DNA of 64,000 nucleotides. It comes from Gemmatimonadaceae bacterium (GTDB lineage Bacteria > Gemmatimonadota > Gemmatimonadetes > Gemmatimonadales > Gemmatimonadaceae). This document shows positions 60,952 to 64,000 of this stretch, in pieces. The DNA is taken from assembly GCA_020851455.1 (NCBI GenBank), contig JADZCT010000041.1:62001-126000 (forward strand), written 5' to 3'. The notes under the pieces were generated by a model. It was given only the letters and a program-made list of their open reading frames with translations. It had not been told where the DNA came from and ran no database searches. Within the stretch, counting starts at the first letter, position 1. Each line of letters begins with the position of its first letter. Position numbers and translations under genes: made by a program.

Positions 60952-62901
60952 TCATCCACCCGGACGCGTGTGAAGACTCCGCACCTCGTCTGCGGCTTCG
61001 ACGGCGCGCCTGACGTCCGCGACCACCGCACGAGCCTCCTGCGTCGCGAGCGTCGAGTCCGCCAGCCTGGATTCCACCCCAGCAGACTGCAGGCGGAGCA
61101 TGTCGAGCTTCATCGTCTGCAACAGGAGACTCGCGTTGTCGAACTGCCGGGCAAGCGCCTCGCGGCGTCCGACGAGGTCGCGGAGCGTGGTGCGCTGGCG
61201 TTCGAGCAGGCCGAGCCGACGCTCGGCCTCGGCGCCGAGATCGCCCGACGCCCTCGCCGCGGCAATGCGCTCGTCGAGCTGGGTCAGAGCGGCGGGTGGC
61301 GCGTCGCGGTCCATCTGGCTGAGCGCGGAGGCGAGCGCGCGCAATCTCTCCTCGAGCGCCTTGGCCGCCTCGGCCACGTCGGGGAGGAGCGCGGCGTCAG
61401 CGGGAGAGAGTCGCTTCACCACGTCCATGATCACCAGCCGTGCATGGGCGGCTTCGCGCACGGCAGCGCCATGCGCGCTGTCGAGCACCTCCGGCGGTAC
61501 GCCGGAGAGGTCGGGCGCGGGCCGTCGCGCGACGGCGCGCACGCCACCGCTCTCGCCAGCCGCCGATGCGGGCGCAGTCGTGTTGTGCGGCCCTCGCGCG
61601 GCGCGCGGCTGGCGCCAGAACAGCCGGTGGAGCGGGATCCCGTCGGCCCATAGGCCACCAATCTTTCTGGCCACATTCACGCCCATGCCCAGCATTGCGA
61701 AGATGAACCACGGGAAGTGCGGCGTTGTGACGAAGTTGATTCCCACGAGGAGCGCGCTCGTCATTGCGTAGCGCGCGATGGCACCCTGCACGCGGCGGAG
61801 CCGTTCTTCGGGCGTAGCGGTCGCGCGCCACAGTTCGCGCTCTTCCCGCCGCGAGAGCGGTTCGTGCGCAATCGGGACCTGGCGATTGCGGTCGCGCCAG
61901 GCGCGTCGTTCCTCACGCCACTGACGGACGGCCTCGGCGCCGGGACCAGTGGCCAGCGCCGGGTCGCGCATTGGGTCGAACCGCCACGGCTTGTTGGCCG
62001 ACGGCCCCTGGTCGGCCCCGTGGATGGGTCCCGGGCTGGCGGCGACTGCCGACTCGTCGAGCGCGTCGCGGAACGCTGCCGCGTTTGCCCAGCGGTCGTC
62101 GCGCGACTTGGACATGGCGCGCTCGATCGCGTACACGAGGTTCGCCGGCAGGCCGGGCCGCACCTCCGGGAGCGGCCGCGGCGCCTCGGAGATGTGCTTC
62201 ATCAGCATCCCGGGCGTGTTCTCCGAGTGAAACGGCAGTTCGCCCGCCAGCATCTGCCAGCCCACCACGCCCAGCGCGTATACGTCTGCCCGCCCGTCCA
62301 CGTCCTTCTCGCCCATCGCCTGCTCGGGGCTCATATACGCCGGCGTGCCGACCGCGGCCCCTGTAGCCGTGAGCCGAAGATCGCCCTCTGCGGCGCGCGC
62401 AATGCCAAAGTCGGTGACTACCGCGCGACCGCTGGCGCGCTCCACGAGGATGTTGTCCGGCTTGATGTCGCGGTGGATCACTCCATGCTCGTGCGCGTAC
62501 GCCAGCCCCGACGCGACATCCTGGAGGATGCGGCGGACGAGCGGCACCTCCGGACGCGAGTCGCTCGCAAGGAGCGATGCGAGCGACTCGCCCTCGACGA
62601 GGCCCATGGCGAACCAGACGACGCCCGCTGTGTCGTCAACGGAGTAGATGGGAACGATGTGCGGATGGGCCAGCTGCGCGGCCAGTTGCGCTTCGCGGAC
62701 GAACCGCGAGCGCACGTCGCTCCGGAACGCCAGGTCCGGCGGAAGCACCTTGAGGGCGACGGGGCGCTTCAGGCGGCGGTCGCGCGCCCGATACACCACC
62801 GCCATTCCGCCACGGCCGATCTCTTCCCCTACATCGTACTGTACACCCACCGCCTCGACGACGCGGCGGCGAAGCTCATCTGCGCGGGCGCCGTCCGTCA
62901 C
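60952..62901 (-). CDS. Membrane-anchored Hanks-type Ser/Thr protein kinase
   Basis: This 649-residue protein starts at a GTG at 62901, five bases after the stop of the related upstream gene. The N-terminal PknB-like kinase domain has the Gly-rich loop IGRGGMAVVYRA, Lys51, the catalytic loop HRDIKPDN (Asp145), and DFG at 164-166, then GTPAYMSPEQA. A linker leads to a pair of membrane helices (YAMTSALLVGINFVTTPHFP; FIFAMLGMGVNV) of 2TM type and a C-terminal coiled coil (LLLQTMKLDMLRLQSAGVES). The kinase domain should be cytoplasmic. It shares its membrane and tail regions with the next protein upstream. Confidence 0.92.
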   Translation of the reverse strand: MTDGARADELRRRVVEAVGVQYDVGEEIGRGGMAVVYRARDRRLKRPVALKVLPPDLAFRSDVRSRFVREAQLAAQLAHPHIVPIYSVDDTAGVVWFAMGLVEGESLASLLASDSRPEVPLVRRILQDVASGLAYAHEHGVIHRDIKPDNILVERASGRAVVTDFGIARAAEGDLRLTATGAAVGTPAYMSPEQAMGEKDVDGRADVYALGVVGWQMLAGELPFHSENTPGMLMKHISEAPRPLPEVRPGLPANLVYAIERAMSKSRDDRWANAAAFRDALDESAVAASPGPIHGADQGPSANKPWRFDPMRDPALATGPGAEAVRQWREERRAWRDRNRQVPIAHEPLSRREERELWRATATPEERLRRVQGAIARYAMTSALLVGINFVTTPHFPWFIFAMLGMGVNVARKIGGLWADGIPLHRLFWRQPRAARGPHNTTAPASAAGESGGVRAVARRPAPDLSGVPPEVLDSAHGAAVREAAHARLVIMDVVKRLSPADAALLPDVAEAAKALEERLRALASALSQMDRDAPPAALTQLDERIAAARASGDLGAEAERRLGLLERQRTTLRDLVGRREALARQFDNASLLLQTMKLDMLRLQSAGVESRLADSTLATQEARAVVADVRRAVEAADEVRSLHTRPGG

Positions 62902-62906
62902 GGGGC

Positions 62907-64000
62907 TTACTTCCGCCGTTCGCCGGAAGTCGGTCCGCCAGGCCGATCCTGCACACGCCTCATTTCGTCGGCCACATACATGGCGTTGTCCACTTCGCGA
63001 GCAACCGCCATCGCCTGCTCTGCAATCGTCGTGACGTGCTGCCACGACTGATCGCCCGTCCTGAGCCGCAGCATGTCGAGTTTCATGTTCTGCAGCATCA
63101 GCGCGCAGTTCTCCAGCTTCGCCGAGAGCTCGCTGCGCCTCTCGCTGGCGGCCGTGGCTCCCCGTCGCTGCCGACGCAGCATCGCCAGCCGCCTCACCCG
63201 CACTTCGCTCGCGTCGCGGTCGAGCGGGTTGGCCTGGCCCTCGAGCACTCTAATCTCGACGTCGAGTGCCTCGGTTGATGCGCCCTCGGGGCCAGTGCGG
63301 TCGAGCTCCCGCAGCCGCACGACGAGCCCCACCACCGATGCGGCAAGCTTGACGGCCGTCGCCGGGACGTCAGTCACGCGGCGCTGTTCCCGGCGCGGCA
63401 GGGCATTGACGAGCTGCACGATCTCGTCGCGGTCGGCAATTGCCTGGCGCGCGATAGCCGCGTTCTGGCCTGAGCCAAGCGCAGCTACGTCGGGCTCGCC
63501 GATGGCGCCGGTCCCGCCGCCTGGCCGCATCCCGGCGGCCACTTCCCTGCGGCGGCGCGCGCGGGCCTCGATGCGCTTCTCCCTGTTCCAACTGCTCACC
63601 ACGTTGAGCGCGAACCACTCCGAGACCGCGTCCCAGAAGAGCCGCTCGCGCGGAACGCGGAACACGTCGTGCCAGTCGTAGCCGTCGCTCCATAGCCGGG
63701 CGTACTTGTACGCAATGCTGATCCCCCAGAACGCGCTGATGAAGAGCAGATTCGTCCCGCTCACCACGCGCATGACGGCGAAGAACGCCGTGAGGAACAG
63801 GAACGGGATGACGTTCTTCCGGAACGACTGCACGGGAGCGGCGTGCCAGCGAACGACCTCGTCCGGGGTCACCTCGGCATCCATCCCAGCCGCCGGCCCG
63901 GCGCCCCTGCCGCCGGGGTGGGTCCCTGCGGGCGACTCGCTCGCGAGAACGGTACGTGGCGCGCGCCACGGCCTTGCCGCCGTGCCTTCCGCGGCGCGCA
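62907..64000 (-). CDS. 2TM/coiled-coil protein, probably the C-terminal part of a second Ser/Thr kinase (cut by window edge)
   Basis: The frame is open from the stop at 62907 to the window edge (about 364 codons). The 325-residue ATG form at 63884 is one option, but the codons upstream (ARPWRAPRTVLASES) resemble the post-kinase linker of the next gene. Two membrane helices (VIPFLFLTAFFAVMRVVSG; LLFISAFWGISIAYKYARLW) are followed by a long coiled-coil region. The end LENCALMLQNMKLDMLRLRT parallels FDNASLLLQTMKLDMLRLQS in the downstream kinase, and ARLWSDG parallels GGLWADG. The two genes are tandem paralogues in one operon. A kinase domain is expected beyond position 64000. Confidence 0.75.
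   Translation of the reverse strand, partial: RAAEGTAARPWRAPRTVLASESPAGTHPGGRGAGPAAGMDAEVTPDEVVRWHAAPVQSFRKNVIPFLFLTAFFAVMRVVSGTNLLFISAFWGISIAYKYARLWSDGYDWHDVFRVPRERLFWDAVSEWFALNVVSSWNREKRIEARARRRREVAAGMRPGGGTGAIGEPDVAALGSGQNAAIARQAIADRDEIVQLVNALPRREQRRVTDVPATAVKLAASVVGLVVRLRELDRTGPEGASTEALDVEIRVLEGQANPLDRDASEVRVRRLAMLRRQRRGATAASERRSELSAKLENCALMLQNMKLDMLRLRTGDQSWQHVTTIAEQAMAVAREVDNAMYVADEMRRVQDRPGGPTSGERRK

Noticed and set aside
1-64000. tRNA genes, rRNA genes, CRISPR arrays or insertion sequences
   Set aside because: No T-loop/acceptor pattern, regularly spaced repeats or transposase motif was found by eye; a covariance search would be needed to exclude a tRNA.

Overview
The window is a dense, GC-rich bacterial chromosome segment with about 53 protein genes on both strands. 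Many genes start with GTG. I see no tRNA or rRNA gene, CRISPR array, transposase or prophage. The gene content suggests Gemmatimonadota or a similar soil or aquatic phylum: secreted M28, S45, M19, S51 and M20 hydrolases, Ig-like lipoproteins, a FecR-like protein, Hanks-type kinases, a long IspH, and a respiratory nitrate reductase. This placement is inference from gene content, not from a marker gene.

Layout. 1-4981 (minus strand): cytochrome c, narG and narH, with narH cut by the window edge; the order resembles narCGH of Thermus. 5333-18018: SAM methyltransferase, PhzF-like protein, TMTC-like membrane protein, Ig-like lipoproteins, a Clp N-domain protein, two M28 peptidases, a Kdp-type two-component pair without a Kdp pump, and an S51 peptidase. 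18265-25634: small secreted protein, S45 acylase, MgtA-type Mg2+ ATPase and a DrrAB-like ABC exporter. 26449-30032: a tight plus-strand run of phosphoribosyltransferase, alpha/beta hydrolase, two small unknown genes, a hexapeptide acyltransferase, DUF302 and RidA, closed by a strong hairpin.

30145-41016: secreted protein, OsmC, a 49-residue membrane protein, an FKBP lipoprotein, a FecR-like protein, M19 dipeptidase, GluQ-RS, a GCPII-like M28 peptidase, DinB, the tail of a decayed M28 gene, and an acyl-CoA dehydrogenase. 41031-46727 (minus strand): includes an operon ispH - aldose-epimerase-like - unknown - fumarylacetoacetase. 46825-52932: soluble transhydrogenase, tandem universal stress protein, CGNR regulator and a DEAH helicase with an Arg/Gly tail. 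53047-64000: small secreted protein, phosphofructokinase, a SelW-like gene, M20 amidohydrolase, a lone pseudopilin, RhlE helicase, alpha/beta hydrolase, an unknown protein, and two related membrane-anchored Ser/Thr kinases, the second running off the window.

The most notable item is at 54774-55010 (minus strand), just upstream of the phosphofructokinase gene. It is a 78-residue SelW/Rdx-family gene whose CxxC motif is written Cys-Val-Ser-UGA. A hairpin lies immediately 3' of the UGA, at the position expected for a bacterial SECIS element. This is probably a selenoprotein that ordinary gene callers would split or miss. Other points of interest are Gly/Arg-rich inserts shared by three unrelated secreted hydrolases, a vestigial M28 peptidase tail, a PFK with mixed donor-specificity residues, and translationally coupled small genes of unknown function.
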